This document shows, in pieces, positions 9,359 through 19,160 of a stretch of DNA of 64,000 nt (positions are counted from its first letter, which is position 1; every line of letters begins with the position of its first letter). Origin of the DNA: Marinovum algicola (GTDB taxonomy: Bacteria > Pseudomonadota > Alphaproteobacteria > Rhodobacterales > Rhodobacteraceae). The notes beneath the pieces were generated by a model. The model worked only from the letters and a program-made list of their open reading frames with translations. It had not been told where the DNA came from and made no database searches. The position numbers and the translations under genes are program-made. The DNA is taken from assembly GCF_900109145.1 (NCBI RefSeq), contig NZ_FNYY01000002.1:434001-498000 (forward strand), given 5' to 3'.

Positions 9359-10765
9359 CTATGCCTGCGGCAACCGCGCCAGCACGTTCTGGGTGAAATC
9401 CACCCCGCGCTGCTCGAAATTGTCGTATTGGTCGAAACTCGCCGCCGCCGGCGCCAGGAGCACCGTCTCGCCGGGCTGCGCCTCGGCCATGGCGCGTTCC
9501 ACCGCGGTCGACATCTCGGTGCAGACCTCGGCCTCGATCCCGGGCAACCCGAGGGCAAAGCCCGCCGCCTCGCGGCCGATGACATAGGCCTTGGCCACAT
9601 TGGCCAGCCCCGGCGCCAGCCCCTCGAGCCCGCCGTCCTTCTGCAAGCCGCCGCAGATCCAGCGGATGTTGCGGAAGGCGCTGAGCGCCTTGGCCGCGCT
9701 GTCGACATTGGTGGCCTTGCTGTCGTTGACATAGGCCACGCCGCCGGCCTCGGCGATCAGCTGCGACCGGTGCGGCAGGCCGGCGAAACTGTGAAAGGCC
9801 TGTTCGATCACCCGCGGCGCCAGCCCCAATGTGCGGCAGACCGCATAGGCGGCGCAGGCGTTCTGATGGTTGTGCGCCCCCGGCAGCCCCTTGATCTCGC
9901 GCAGGTCGATCGACCCGGCCTGGCGCCCCTTGCGATATTCCGAGAGAAACCCCTTGCGGGCAAAGACATGCCAGCCCGGACCGCCAAGCTTGCCGGCCAC
10001 CGAGACCCGGATCACCCGGTCATCGCCCGGCCCCTCGCTGAGCTGACCGGCGAGGAACCGTCCCTCGGGTTCGTCCACCCCCACCACCGCGCGATCCGGC
10101 CCGCCCTCGGCAAAGAGCCGGCGCTTGGCGGCGAAATATCCGCCCATGCCGCCGTGCCGGTCGAGATGGTCGGGACTGAGATTGGTGAAGACCGCGACAT
10201 CCGGTGTCAACGCCCTTGCGAGCTCGGTCTGATAGCTCGACAGCTCCAGCACCACCACGCCGCCATCCCCCGGCGGATCGATATCGAGCACGCCACGGCC
10301 GATATTGCCGGCCAGCTGCGCGGCGCGGCCCGAGGCCTCGAGAACGTGGTGGATCAGCGCCGATGTGGTGGATTTGCCGTTCGAGCCGGTCACCGCCACC
10401 ACCCGCGGCAGGGTGTCATGCGCCTCCCAGCCGGCATGGGCCAGCGCGCGAAAGAACAACCCGATGTCATTGTCGACCGGCACACCGGCCGCCTGCGCTG
10501 CCACCACCACCGGGTTGGGCGCCGGGTAGAGATGCGGGATGCCCGGCGAAACGATCAACCTTGCGATGTCGTCGAAGGCGCCCCCTTCCCGCAGGTCGAA
10601 GACTTCGAAGCCCTGGTCCGCGGCCCGGTCGCGGGCTTCCGGGTTGTCGTCCCAGCAGACCGGGATCGCGCCGCCCTGGCGCAAGGCGCGGGCGGCGGAG
10701 AGGCCGGAGCGGCCGAGGCCGAGAATTGCGACGCGGGCGTTTTCGAAACCGGGTACTGGGATCAT
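9359..10765 (-). CDS. murD: UDP-MurNAc-L-Ala--D-Glu ligase MurD
   Basis: MurD adds D-glutamate to UDP-MurNAc-L-Ala in the cytoplasm. In its 468 residues I see the N-terminal [16 protein letters not shown] loop, the ATP loop [14 protein letters not shown] near residue 128, [21 protein letters not shown] near residue 202 and the C-terminal domain motif [19 protein letters not shown]. It is the last gene of the mraZ-to-murD block; the divergently placed flavoprotein and ParB-like genes follow. mraY lies 100 bp upstream, across a copy of the dispersed repeat. Confidence 0.97.
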   Translation of the reverse strand: MIPVPGFENARVAILGLGRSGLSAARALRQGGAIPVCWDDNPEARDRAADQGFEVFDLREGGAFDDIARLIVSPGIPHLYPAPNPVVVAAQAAGVPVDNDIGLFFRALAHAGWEAHDTLPRVVAVTGSNGKSTTSALIHHVLEASGRAAQLAGNIGRGVLDIDPPGDGGVVVLELSSYQTELARALTPDVAVFTNLSPDHLDRHGGMGGYFAAKRRLFAEGGPDRAVVGVDEPEGRFLAGQLSEGPGDDRVIRVSVAGKLGGPGWHVFARKGFLSEYRKGRQAGSIDLREIKGLPGAHNHQNACAAYAVCRTLGLAPRVIEQAFHSFAGLPHRSQLIAEAGGVAYVNDSKATNVDSAAKALSAFRNIRWICGGLQKDGGLEGLAPGLANVAKAYVIGREAAGFALGLPGIEAEVCTEMSTAVERAMAEAQPGETVLLAPAAASFDQYDNFEQRGVDFTQNVLARLPQA

Positions 10766-10812
10766 TGCGGTGGTTCCTTCGACATGGGGCGGACCGGGGG
10801 CCAGCCCCCGGA

Positions 10813-10840
10813 CCCCCGCGGTATTTGCAGCAAGAGGAAG
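10813..10840 (+). repeat. Copy 2 of the dispersed intergenic repeat
   Basis: CCCCCGCGGTATTTGCAGC followed by AAGAGGAAG on the plus strand, preceded by the hairpin GGGGGCCAGCCCCC. It lies in the 100-bp gap between mraY and murD and resembles the copies at 9192, 29445 and 29629. Confidence 0.6.
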
Positions 10841-10865
10841 GGACGAGACGCGCCGAGGGGCGCCG

Positions 10866-11948
10866 TCAGCGCACCTTGAGCGTGGCCAGGCCGATGATCG
10901 CGAGGATCAGCGAGATGATCCAGAAGCGGATCACGATGGTCGGTTCGGCCCAGCCCTTCTTTTCGTAATGGTGATGGATCGGCGCCATCAGGAAGACCCG
11001 TTTGCCGGTGCGCTTGAAATAGAGCACCTGGATGATGACCGAGAGCGCCTCGACCACGAAGAGCCCGCCGACCACGCCGAGCACGATCTCGTGTTTGGTG
11101 GCCACCGCGATGGCCCCGAGCGCGCCGCCGAGCGCGAGGCTTCCGGTGTCACCCATGAAGACCGCCGCCGGCGGGGCATTGTACCACAGGAAGCCCAGGC
11201 CGCCGCCGAAGAGCCCGGCGGTGAAGATCAGGATCTCGCCGGTGCCGGGCACGTAGTGCACGTCAAGATATTCGGTGAAGTCGACCCGGCCCACCGCATA
11301 GGCAATGACGCCGAGGGTGCCGGCGGCGATCATCACCGGCATGATCGCCAGCCCGTCGAGCCCGTCGGTCAGGTTCACCGCATTGGCGGCGCCGACGATG
11401 ACGAACATGGCAAAGGGCAGGAACAGCCAGCCGAGGTTGAGCAGCGTGTCCTTGAGCACTGGCAGCGCGAGGCGGAATTGCAGCTCGTCGGGGTGATAGA
11501 TCGCCGCCCAATAGGCGGCGATGCCGGCGATCACGAAGCCGAGCAACAGCCGCACCCGGCCCGGCACCCCCTTGGTGTTCTGTTTCGAGACCTTGGCGTA
11601 ATCATCGGCAAAGCCGATCAGGCCGAAGGCCAGGGTCACGAAGAGCACCATCAGCACGTAAGGGTTGTCGAGCCGCGCCCAGAGCAGCGTTGCGGTCAGC
11701 AGCGCGCTGAGGATCAGCAGCCCGCCCATGGTCGGCGTGCCGGCCTTGGCGACATGACCTTCGGGGCCGTCGTCGCGGATCGGCTGGCCTTTGCCCTGGC
11801 TGCGCCGCAGCACGTTGATCAGCGGCTTGCCGAAGATGAAGCCGAAGATCAGCGCCGTCATGAAGGCCCCGCCTGCCCGAAAGGTGATGTAGCGGAAAAG
11901 ATTGAAAAAATCCCCGCCATCGGACAAAGCTGTCAACCAGTAGAGCAT
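10866..11948 (-). CDS. mraY: Phospho-MurNAc-pentapeptide translocase MraY
   Basis: MraY is the inner-membrane enzyme that transfers phospho-MurNAc-pentapeptide to undecaprenyl phosphate, making lipid I. It is a ten-segment polytopic protein. The catalytic signatures are [16 protein letters not shown] near residue 115, [14 protein letters not shown] near residue 190, and the loop [13 protein letters not shown] near the C-terminus. I use the ATG at 11948 ([12 protein letters not shown], 360 residues, the usual length), with GGAAGGGG upstream. An in-frame GTG at 11969 would put seven residues ahead that the family lacks. Confidence 0.97.
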   Translation of the reverse strand: MLYWLTALSDGGDFFNLFRYITFRAGGAFMTALIFGFIFGKPLINVLRRSQGKGQPIRDDGPEGHVAKAGTPTMGGLLILSALLTATLLWARLDNPYVLMVLFVTLAFGLIGFADDYAKVSKQNTKGVPGRVRLLLGFVIAGIAAYWAAIYHPDELQFRLALPVLKDTLLNLGWLFLPFAMFVIVGAANAVNLTDGLDGLAIMPVMIAAGTLGVIAYAVGRVDFTEYLDVHYVPGTGEILIFTAGLFGGGLGFLWYNAPPAAVFMGDTGSLALGGALGAIAVATKHEIVLGVVGGLFVVEALSVIIQVLYFKRTGKRVFLMAPIHHHYEKKGWAEPTIVIRFWIISLILAIIGLATLKVR

Positions 11949-11969
11949 CTCATGCCCCTTCCCTACCAC

Positions 11970-13379
11970 TTATTGTGGGGCGCCATGGCCCATTTTGCGG
12001 ATCGCGTCAACCAGCGCCGACAGGCCGGTGGCTTTCGATCCCTTGACGAGCAAGACATCGCCCGCGCGCAGATCCCGGCGGACGTCGGACAGGATATCGG
12101 CGACCGTCGGTTGCCACTTGCCGCGTTTCTCGGCCGGCAGCGCCTGCCAGAGGTTTTTGCTCAGCGGGCCGACGCAGAACACCCGGTCGATCTCGTCCAT
12201 CGCCGGCAGACCGGCCAGCGCCGCATGCAGTTCGGGCGCGGTGTCGCCCAGTTCGGCCATATCGCCGAGACAGGCGATGCGGCGACCGCGTTCGCCGGCC
12301 GGTGTCGCGGCCAGCACCGCCAGGGCGGCCTCCATCGAGGCCGGGTTGGCATTGTAGCTGTCGTCGATCACTTCCAACGCCCTGGAAGGATCGACGGGAT
12401 CGAGGGCGATGGTCTGGCGCGCGCCCCGGCCGGTGACCGGCGCCCAGCGGGACAGGGCGGCGGCGGCCAGCGCCGGGTCGAGGCCCAGCGCATCCCCTAC
12501 GGCGAGCACGCCCAGCCCGTTCATCGCGAAATGCCGCCCCGTGGCGGCGATCTTGAAATGCAGATCCTCGTGGCGCACCCGGGCCCGGGCGACGGTGACG
12601 CCATGCGCCATCTCGACATGCGCCAGCCGATACTGCGCGCGCGGCGTTTCGCCAAAGCCGATGTAGCGCGCGCCGGCCGCACGCGCGGCCGCGCGCAGGA
12701 TCGCGGCGGTCTCGATCTCGGCGTTGAACACCGCGGTGCCGCCCGCGACGAGGCCCGCCAGGATGCTGGCCTTTTCCTCGGCGATGCCCTCGATGGCACC
12801 GAAGGCCTCGAGATGCGCCGGTGCGACGGTGGTGATCATCGCCACATGCGGCCGCGCGATGCCCGCCAGTGGGGCGATTTCGCCGGGGTGGTTCATGCCG
12901 ATCTCGATCACCGCGAAGGCGCTGTCGCGGGGCATCCGGGCCAGGGTGAGCGGCACGCCCCAATGGTTGTTGTAGCTGGCCACCGAGGCATGGGTGGGGC
13001 CGAAGGCCGCGAGCGTCTGGCGCAGCATTTCCTTGGTCGAGGTCTTGCCGACCGAGCCGGTTACGGCGACGACCTGCGCCTCTGTCCGGTCGCGGCCGGC
13101 GCGGCCGAGCGCTTCGAGCGCCGGCATGATGGCCTCGACGATGAGCAGCGGCGCAGCTTCGCTCACCCCCTCCGGCACATGGGTGACAACCGCGGCTGCG
13201 GCGCCTTTCTCCAGCGCCTGGGCGACAAAATCATGACCGTCGCGGGCGGCCTTCAGCGCGACAAAGAGATCGCCGGGTTGCAGTGTGCGGGTGTCGATCG
13301 AGACGCCGCTGGCCTGCCAGCCCGTCGTGTTGCGCCCGCCGGTGGCGGCGGCGGCCTCTTCGGCCGTCCAGAGGCTCAC
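11970..13379 (-). CDS. murF: UDP-MurNAc-tripeptide--D-Ala-D-Ala ligase MurF
   Basis: MurF adds the D-Ala-D-Ala dipeptide made by Ddl. In 469 residues the N-terminal GVSIDTRTLQPGDLF motif, the ATP loop AVTGSVGKTSTKEML near residue 108, IGMNHPGEIAPL near residue 160 and DDSYNANPASMEAAL near residue 335 are all seen. The start is a GTG that overlaps the murE stop (GTGA), so translation is probably coupled. mraY follows 21 bp downstream. Confidence 0.96.
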   Translation of the reverse strand: MSLWTAEEAAAATGGRNTTGWQASGVSIDTRTLQPGDLFVALKAARDGHDFVAQALEKGAAAAVVTHVPEGVSEAAPLLIVEAIMPALEALGRAGRDRTEAQVVAVTGSVGKTSTKEMLRQTLAAFGPTHASVASYNNHWGVPLTLARMPRDSAFAVIEIGMNHPGEIAPLAGIARPHVAMITTVAPAHLEAFGAIEGIAEEKASILAGLVAGGTAVFNAEIETAAILRAAARAAGARYIGFGETPRAQYRLAHVEMAHGVTVARARVRHEDLHFKIAATGRHFAMNGLGVLAVGDALGLDPALAAAALSRWAPVTGRGARQTIALDPVDPSRALEVIDDSYNANPASMEAALAVLAATPAGERGRRIACLGDMAELGDTAPELHAALAGLPAMDEIDRVFCVGPLSKNLWQALPAEKRGKWQPTVADILSDVRRDLRAGDVLLVKGSKATGLSALVDAIRKMGHGAPQ

Positions 13380-14860
13380 GGGTTGACCCCGTCAAGCGCC
13401 GAGACCGCGACGCTGGCCTGTTCGACATCGTCGAAGGGATAGGTGGTGTCGCCCACAACCTGGCCGCTTTCGTGGCCCTTGCCGCAGATCAGCAGCGCAT
13501 CGCCGGGCGAAAGCATGTCGACGCCGCGCAGGATGGCTTCGGCGCGGTCGGCCACTTCGATCGCCTCGGGGCCGGCGCCTTCGATCACCGCGGCGCGGAT
13601 CGCGGCCGGGTCTTCGGTGCGGGGATTGTCGTCGGTGACGATGACGATATCGGCATTGTCGCGCGCGGCCTGGCCCATCAGTGGGCGTTTGGCGGTGTCA
13701 CGGTCGCCACCGGCGCCGACAATGGCGATCAGCCGGCCCATGACATGCGGGCGCAGCGCCGAGAGCGCGGTTTTTACGGCGTCCGGGGTATGGGCGTAAT
13801 CGACGAAGGTGGCGGCCCCGTTGGCGCGGGTGGCGGCAAGCTGCATGCGGCCGCGCACGGTGCCGAGCTCGCCCAGGGCCTCGAAGACCCGGGCCGGGCT
13901 CTCGCCGGCGGCGATCACCAGCCCGGCGGCCAAGAGCACATTGGCGGCCTGGAAGCCGCCGATCAGCTTGAGCCGCGTCTGATAGGCCTGGCCTAGCCAT
14001 TCGAACCGCAGATCCTGGCCGGTGGCATCGAACCGCTGCGCCACCAGTCGCAGGTCGCGGCCCTGGCCCCGCCCCACGGTCAGGACCGATTGGCCGCGCG
14101 CGGCGCAGACCGGCTCGAGATCGACGACCCGGGGGTCGTCCATGTTGAGAACGGCGGTGCCATCCTCGGGCAGAACGCGCAGGAAAAGCCCGGCCTTGGC
14201 CTCGAAATAGGCCTCGAACGTGTGATGATAGTCGAGATGATCCTGAGTGAAATTGGTGAAACCGGCGGCCTGAAGATGCACGCCGTCGAGCCGCCGCTGC
14301 GCCAGGCCATGCGACGAGGCCTCCATTGCCGCATGGGTGATGCCGTTTTCCGCCGCCGCCGCGAGGGTGCGGTGCAGCGTCACCGGTTCTGGTGTGGTAT
14401 GGGCAAGCGGCGCCTCCCAGGCGCCCTCGACGCCGGTGGTGCCGAGATTGACCGCCGGCAGGTCGAGCGCCATCCAGATCTGGCGGCAGAAGGTCGAGAC
14501 CGAAGTCTTGCCGTTGGTGCCCGTCACCGCCACCATGACCTCTGGCTGGGCGCCGAACCAGAGCGCCGAGGTATAGGCCAGCACCTGGCGCGGGTCTTCG
14601 GCGACGATCAGCGCGACATGGCTTGCGTCGAGCACCTCGGCGGCAATCCGCGCACCTTCGGCATCGGTGAGCACCGCGCCCGCGCCCATGCGCAGGGCAT
14701 ATTGAATGAACTCCGCGCCATGCACCCGCGCGCCGGGCAGCGCGGCAAAGAGGAAGCCCTCTTCGACCTCGCGGCTGTCGACCGTGATGCCGGTAATCGT
14801 GGCGTCGGCGCCCCCCCGGGCGCTGAGGCCCAGATCGGCAAGCGTTTTGGTTCTGCTCAT
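13376..14860 (-). CDS. murE: UDP-MurNAc-L-Ala-D-Glu--meso-DAP ligase MurE
   Basis: MurE adds the third peptide residue. ITVDSREVEEGFLFAALPG is near the N-terminus, the ATP loop AVTGTNGKTSVSTF near residue 110, and the C-terminal TDDNPRTEDPAAI contains the DNPR motif that marks the meso-diaminopimelate-adding enzyme. I prefer the ATG at 14860 (MSRTKTLADL, 494 residues), with ACGGGG upstream. A GTG at 14875 would overlap ftsI and add five residues. The 3' end overlaps murF. Confidence 0.96.
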   Translation of the reverse strand: MSRTKTLADLGLSARGGADATITGITVDSREVEEGFLFAALPGARVHGAEFIQYALRMGAGAVLTDAEGARIAAEVLDASHVALIVAEDPRQVLAYTSALWFGAQPEVMVAVTGTNGKTSVSTFCRQIWMALDLPAVNLGTTGVEGAWEAPLAHTTPEPVTLHRTLAAAAENGITHAAMEASSHGLAQRRLDGVHLQAAGFTNFTQDHLDYHHTFEAYFEAKAGLFLRVLPEDGTAVLNMDDPRVVDLEPVCAARGQSVLTVGRGQGRDLRLVAQRFDATGQDLRFEWLGQAYQTRLKLIGGFQAANVLLAAGLVIAAGESPARVFEALGELGTVRGRMQLAATRANGAATFVDYAHTPDAVKTALSALRPHVMGRLIAIVGAGGDRDTAKRPLMGQAARDNADIVIVTDDNPRTEDPAAIRAAVIEGAGPEAIEVADRAEAILRGVDMLSPGDALLICGKGHESGQVVGDTTYPFDDVEQASVAVSALDGVNP

Positions 14861-14871
14861 GAAGGACCCCG

Positions 14872-16659
14872 TCACTGACTGGTGAGCGTTATACCAGCCA
14901 GCGTCTCGGGTTCAATCGTGGGTCTGAGCCCCAGCAGCGGTGCCAGGCGTTCGATCATCTCGGCGGCCACCGGCACGGCGGTCCAGCCGGCGGTGCGGCG
15001 CAACTCGCCGGCGGCGTGGATCTCGGGCTCGTCCAGCGTCACCACCAGCACGTATTTCGGATCGTGGATCGGAAAGATCGAGGCGAAGGTGGCGATCACC
15101 TTGTCCTTGTAATAGCCGCCCTTGGGCTTGGGCTTGTCGGCGGTGCCGGTCTTGCCGCCCACCGCATAGCCCTTGACCTCGCCAAAGCTCGCGGTGCCCT
15201 CCTTGTGGCTGACCACCAGCCGCAGCATGGCGCGCGCGGCCGCGGCGGCGCTTTCCGACATCACCCGGTCGCCCAGCTTGGGGCCGGTCTGGCGCAGCAA
15301 TGTCGGCGCGACCATGCGCCCGCCATTTGCCACGGCGGCATAGGCGGTGGCCAGATGCAGGGGCGACACCGACAGCCCGTGGCCATAAGAGATCGTCATG
15401 GTGCTGAGTTCGGACCAGTTCGGCGGCAGCAGCGGCTTGGCGTGTTTGGCCTCCTGCAACTCGACCGGGGTGACGTCGAAAAAGCCGAGCCGCTTCAGGA
15501 AATCCTGCTGGCGCGGTGTGCCGATCTTCTGGGCCAGCCGCGCAGTGCCGATGTTGGAGGATTTGACGATCACCTTGGTGACCGACAACTCCTTGCCGTA
15601 ATTGTTGAAATCGCGGATGCGAAACCGCCCCCAGGTGAGCGGGCCACGGATGTCGACCATCGAGTCGGGCCCGACGATCCCAAGGTCCATCGCCTGCGCC
15701 GCGGCAAAGATCTTGAAGGTCGACCCCAACTCGTAGACCCCCTGCACCGCCCGGTTGAACAGCGGGCTGATCGAAGGATCATCCCCAAGCGCCGGCAGCG
15801 GCCGGTCGTTCGGATCGAAGTCCGGCAGGCTGGCCAGCGAGAGGATCTCGCCATTGCTGGCGTCCATCAGAATGGCGGTCGCGCCCTTGGCGCCCATGAT
15901 CTTCATACCGCCGTAAAGCACCTTTTCGGCCGCCGCCTGTAGCGTCAGATCGATGGACAGTTCCAGCGGCGCGCCCTCGCGTGCCGGATCGCGCAGCAAC
16001 TTGTCTTCGAACTTCTCGATGCCGGCGGTGCCCAGCACCTCGGCGGAATGCACACCCTCGCGGCCGAAGCCGTAGCCGCCCAGCACATGCGCGGCCACCG
16101 CGCCGTTGGGATAGAGCCGCATCTCGCGCGGGCCGAACAGCAGCCCGGGTTCGCCGATGTCATGCACCGCCTGCTTCTGCTCGGGGCTCAGCTTTTTGCG
16201 AATCCACATGAATTTTCGTTCGGAGGTGAACCGCTTCTTGAGGTCGGCGACGTCGATCTCGGGGAAAATCTTGCCCAGTTCCTCGGCCGCGCGCAGCGGA
16301 TCGATCATCTGCTGCGGATGGGCATAGAGCGAATAGACCTCCATGTTTGTCGCCAGAATGCGGCCCCTGCGGTCGACGATATCGGCGCGCTGGCCGATGA
16401 TCGACGCGCCATTGGTGGCGGCTCGCGGCTCGGTCGCCTCGGAGGCGGCCAGCCCGCCCATACGCACGGCGATCACCAGGAAGGCGCAGAAATACATGAT
16501 ACCCAGCAACAACAGCCGCTGCTCGGCGCGCAACCGGAGCCGGTCGCGAATCTCTTCGTGGCGCAGCCGCAGGTTCTCGCGTTCGATGGCATCGGGGTTT
16601 TCGCCCTTTTGTCGGGCGTCGAGGATGCGCGCCAAGGGGCGCAGCGGTGTGCGGATCAT
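14872..16659 (-). CDS. ftsI: Penicillin-binding protein FtsI/PBP3
   Basis: FtsI is the septal transpeptidase, anchored by one N-terminal membrane segment (about residues 48-68, RLLLLGIMYFCAFLVIAV) and acting in the periplasm. The 595 residues contain the dimerisation domain and the penicillin-binding domain, with the active-site tetrad STFK near residue 313, the SSN triad in VKSSNIGTA near residue 365, and GGKTGTADKPKPKGG near residue 505. The cytoplasmic tail of about 45 residues is charged. The ATG overlaps the ftsL stop (ATGA). Confidence 0.96.
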   Translation of the reverse strand: MIRTPLRPLARILDARQKGENPDAIERENLRLRHEEIRDRLRLRAEQRLLLLGIMYFCAFLVIAVRMGGLAASEATEPRAATNGASIIGQRADIVDRRGRILATNMEVYSLYAHPQQMIDPLRAAEELGKIFPEIDVADLKKRFTSERKFMWIRKKLSPEQKQAVHDIGEPGLLFGPREMRLYPNGAVAAHVLGGYGFGREGVHSAEVLGTAGIEKFEDKLLRDPAREGAPLELSIDLTLQAAAEKVLYGGMKIMGAKGATAILMDASNGEILSLASLPDFDPNDRPLPALGDDPSISPLFNRAVQGVYELGSTFKIFAAAQAMDLGIVGPDSMVDIRGPLTWGRFRIRDFNNYGKELSVTKVIVKSSNIGTARLAQKIGTPRQQDFLKRLGFFDVTPVELQEAKHAKPLLPPNWSELSTMTISYGHGLSVSPLHLATAYAAVANGGRMVAPTLLRQTGPKLGDRVMSESAAAAARAMLRLVVSHKEGTASFGEVKGYAVGGKTGTADKPKPKGGYYKDKVIATFASIFPIHDPKYVLVVTLDEPEIHAAGELRRTAGWTAVPVAAEMIERLAPLLGLRPTIEPETLAGITLTSQ

Positions 16660-17021
16660 GGCTCTTGCTCTTGCTCTGCGCCTTGCGAGGAGGTGACAAC
16701 GGAATTGGTGATCGGCGCGAAATCGTCGAACACCGGCGCCGGAAAGGCCACCTGATCGACATTGCCGAAATGCCGCGGCCGCAGCGGCAGCAGGCCGAGG
16801 CGGTCAAAGTTCAGCTCGGCCAGATCGCGCAACCTGTCGGGCCGGTTGAGATAGGCCCATTCCGCACGCAACACCGAAAGTCGGACCCGGGCCGCACCGA
16901 TCTCGCTCTGAAGCTTGGCCGTCTTTTCAATGGCTTCCTGCGTTTCGTAGTTCTCGTGGTAGGCCCAGAAGGCCAGCCCGATCACCGTCAGCGCTGTCAT
17001 CACATACAGAACGGAGCGCAT
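16656..17021 (-). CDS. ftsL: Cell division protein FtsL
   Basis: A 121-residue bitopic protein: a short cytoplasmic tip, one membrane segment at about residues 5-20 (LYVMTALTVIGLAFWAYH), a heptad-like coiled region from about residue 27 to 60 and the short conserved LNRPDRLRDLAEL segment. FtsL acts with FtsB and FtsQ to activate FtsWI. Identification depends on size, topology and position between rsmH and ftsI. Its ATG overlaps the rsmH stop (TAATG). Confidence 0.9.
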   Translation of the reverse strand: MRSVLYVMTALTVIGLAFWAYHENYETQEAIEKTAKLQSEIGAARVRLSVLRAEWAYLNRPDRLRDLAELNFDRLGLLPLRPRHFGNVDQVAFPAPVFDDFAPITNSVVTSSQGAEQEQEP

Positions 17022-18013
17022 TACCTTGTCCTCTTGAGTTGCGGCATGGCGATGGATTTGGCGTCGATCTCCCCGGCCGGCACTTCGGTGCGCCGGGCCA
17101 CCCGCAGCCGCGCCGAACGCGAGCGCGGGTTCTCGGCCAGTTCCTGCTTGTCGGGGCCGGCGGCCTTGCGGGTGACGATCTCGAACTGGGCCGGCACCGC
17201 CTCGACCTGCGGCGCGTATCGGTTGAAATTGCCGGAATGTCCGGCGCGGGCCTGAAGGAAGCGTTTGACCATCCGGTCCTCGATCGAATGAAAGGTCACC
17301 ACCGCCAGCAGGCCGCCCGGCCGCAGCACCCGTTCTGCGGCCATCAGCCCTTCGAACAGCTCGGTATATTCGTCGTTCACCGCAATCCGCAGCGCCTGGA
17401 ACGAGCGCGTTGCGGGATGGCTCTGCCCCGGCTTGGCGCGCGGCAGCGAACGTTCGATCACCCCGGCCAGTTGCAGCGTGGTTTCAAACGGCGCTTCGGT
17501 GCGGGCCTTGACGATGTTCCTGGCGATCCGGCGCGAGGCACGTTCCTCGCCAAAGACATAGAGGATCTCGGCCAAGTCCTGCTCGGTGGCGGAATTGACC
17601 AGATCGGCGGCGCTGGGGCCGTCCTGGCTCATCCGCATGTCGAGCGGGCCGTCCTTCATGAAGGAAAAGCCGCGTTCGGCCCGGTCAAGCTGCATCGAGG
17701 AGACCCCGAGATCGAGCACCACGCCGTCCACCTGATCGGCAACCTCGTCCATCTTGGAAAAGACCGTCTGTTCCGGGCGGATGCGGGCGCCGTAGCCGGC
17801 CATCCAGTCGGCCGCCAGCTCAAAGGCCAGCGGGTCGCGGTCGATCGCCACGACCTCATCAGCGCCGGCGTCAAGCAGGGCGCGGGTATAGCCCCCGGCG
17901 CCGAAGGTGCCGTCGATCCAGGTGCCCGCCACCGGCGAGACCGCCGCGATCAGCGGTCGGATCAGAACGGGGATATGCGGGGCCGCGGGGGGTGTGACAG
18001 CAGCGGCGGCCAT
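17021..18013 (-). CDS. rsmH: 16S rRNA (cytosine-1402 N4) methyltransferase RsmH
   Basis: RsmH (MraW) methylates C1402 of 16S rRNA with S-adenosylmethionine. In 330 residues I see [13 protein letters not shown], the SAM-binding loop [19 protein letters not shown] at about residue 32, [20 protein letters not shown] near residue 98, GPLDMRMSQ, and the C-terminal [17 protein letters not shown]. It lies 3 bp after mraZ and touches ftsL at the stop/start, the normal dcw order. Confidence 0.97.
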   Translation of the reverse strand: MAAAAVTPPAAPHIPVLIRPLIAAVSPVAGTWIDGTFGAGGYTRALLDAGADEVVAIDRDPLAFELAADWMAGYGARIRPEQTVFSKMDEVADQVDGVVLDLGVSSMQLDRAERGFSFMKDGPLDMRMSQDGPSAADLVNSATEQDLAEILYVFGEERASRRIARNIVKARTEAPFETTLQLAGVIERSLPRAKPGQSHPATRSFQALRIAVNDEYTELFEGLMAAERVLRPGGLLAVVTFHSIEDRMVKRFLQARAGHSGNFNRYAPQVEAVPAQFEIVTRKAAGPDKQELAENPRSRSARLRVARRTEVPAGEIDAKSIAMPQLKRTR

Positions 18014-18016
18014 GGC

Positions 18017-18523
18017 TCAGGCTCCCTCTGCCGGTCCATCGAGGAAGGACAGCGGGTCAAAATCCTCGGGCAGCTCGTCGAGCCACTCTTCGGTCTTGGC
18101 CAGCTCTTCCTTCTCGTAGGTGTCCGGGTGCCAGATTTGAAAGGTGTCACCGGCGGCGATGAAAAAGGCCTCTTTTTCCAGACCGATCTTGTCCCGCAGC
18201 TTGGCGGGCAGGACCAGGCGGCCGGTCTCGTCGACGTTGGTGGGATAGGATTGGCCGTGAAACAGCCGTTGCAGCATCTTGCGCTGCATCGACCCGCGCG
18301 GCATGGCATCGATCTTGGCGTCGACCTCGTCGATCGCCTCCATCGTGTAACATTCGAGGTAGTTGCGCCGGTGATCGCCATAGACAATTACGAGCTCGGG
18401 GTTTTCGCCGGATTTCCAATTCGGATCAGCAGCTTCCAGCACACGGCGAAACAGGGCCGGGATCGACACCCTGCCCTTTGTATCCACCTTGTGGCGGCTT
18501 TCGCCTCTGAACCTGCGGCTCAC
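18017..18523 (-). CDS. mraZ: Transcriptional regulator MraZ
   Basis: MraZ is the AbrB-like DNA-binding ring protein that represses the dcw promoter in other bacteria by binding direct repeats. The two SpoVT/AbrB-like halves are visible: FRGESRHKVDTKGRVSIPA near the N-terminus, and SYPTNVDETGRLVLPAKLRD in the second half, each carrying the D-x-x-GR motif. I chose the GTG at 18523 (SRRFRGES start, 168 residues) because AGGA lies just upstream and the family starts there; the frame stays open further upstream without family similarity. Candidate operators lie 460-700 bp upstream. Confidence 0.93.
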   Translation of the reverse strand: MSRRFRGESRHKVDTKGRVSIPALFRRVLEAADPNWKSGENPELVIVYGDHRRNYLECYTMEAIDEVDAKIDAMPRGSMQRKMLQRLFHGQSYPTNVDETGRLVLPAKLRDKIGLEKEAFFIAAGDTFQIWHPDTYEKEELAKTEEWLDELPEDFDPLSFLDGPAEGA

Positions 18524-18861
18524 TGTCCTGCCGTCCTTTGCTCGCGCCCCCGCGAAACCCCCCACGTCTTGGATGTAAAAACGGCGGATTGATCTGCTGC
18601 CACTGATCAACCCGCCGCCTGTCCCGCTCTTGCGGGATGTCCAGCTGCGCGCGCCACCTGGGGGGATGTCTGCTCGCCCGCGCGCCGGATCTCTGTTTCA
18701 CGATGAAAGGCGGATGCCTGTATGAAACCTGTTTTTGCTTTTGTTCGGAGTTGGTTGCGGGGTCGTTTGCTGCCCCTATCTCCGTCCCTCATCGTGATAT
18801 AAGGGATGCCATGGGAAATTATGGAAATCAACAGGCAAAATTGGGAAAGACCCACATCATA

Positions 18862-18884
18862 TTGTCCACACCCCCTGTGGAAAA
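18862..18884. promoter_or_regulatory. Inverted pair of DnaA-box-like 9-mers
   Basis: TTGTCCACA at 18862-18870 and its near partner TGTGGAAAA (TTTTCCACA on the other strand) at 18876-18884 face each other, with a perfect TCCACA-CCCCC-TGTGGA inverted repeat at their core. Both differ from the TTATCCACA consensus by one base. This could be a DnaA site, a different operator or a small hairpin; one pair is too little for an origin. Confidence 0.4.
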
Positions 18885-19083
18885 CAACATCTTGGGGTAA
18901 AATTGATACTGTTTTTGGAATTTATAGCGGAAGCGGCTTTTTGCTCATACCATATATAGTAATTGAGGCGCTGTGGCTTTTTTCCCACGAAATCCCGGAA
19001 TTTTCGGGGCAGCGCCGTGATTTACCCGTTTCCCCAAATTCCGCCGCGCCTGCTTTTGCGGATTTTGGCAATTCCGGCGCTGT

Positions 19084-19126
19084 GACTCACACACGAATCA
19101 CGGAATCGAGAGCCAATTCTTGATTC
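19084..19126. promoter_or_regulatory. Cluster of four GANTC sites upstream of the dcw operon
   Basis: GACTC at 19084, GAATC at 19095 and 19103 and GATTC at 19122 fall within 43 bp. GANTC is the CcrM methylation target of alphaproteobacteria, and clusters of it mark some cell-cycle-regulated promoters. The sites themselves are seen; regulation is inferred. Confidence 0.45.
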
Positions 19127-19160
19127 TGTCGCCGCACCGGATTGGGCCGGTGCCATGAAT

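Noticed and set aside
18862-18884. Replication origin
   Set aside because: Only one pair of DnaA-like boxes is present, with no parAB, gidA, dnaA or hemE neighbours.
18637-18900. An 87-codon frame in the mraZ-btuB gap
   Set aside because: No ribosome site, Cys-rich odd composition and overlap with the AT-rich control region and DnaA-like repeat.
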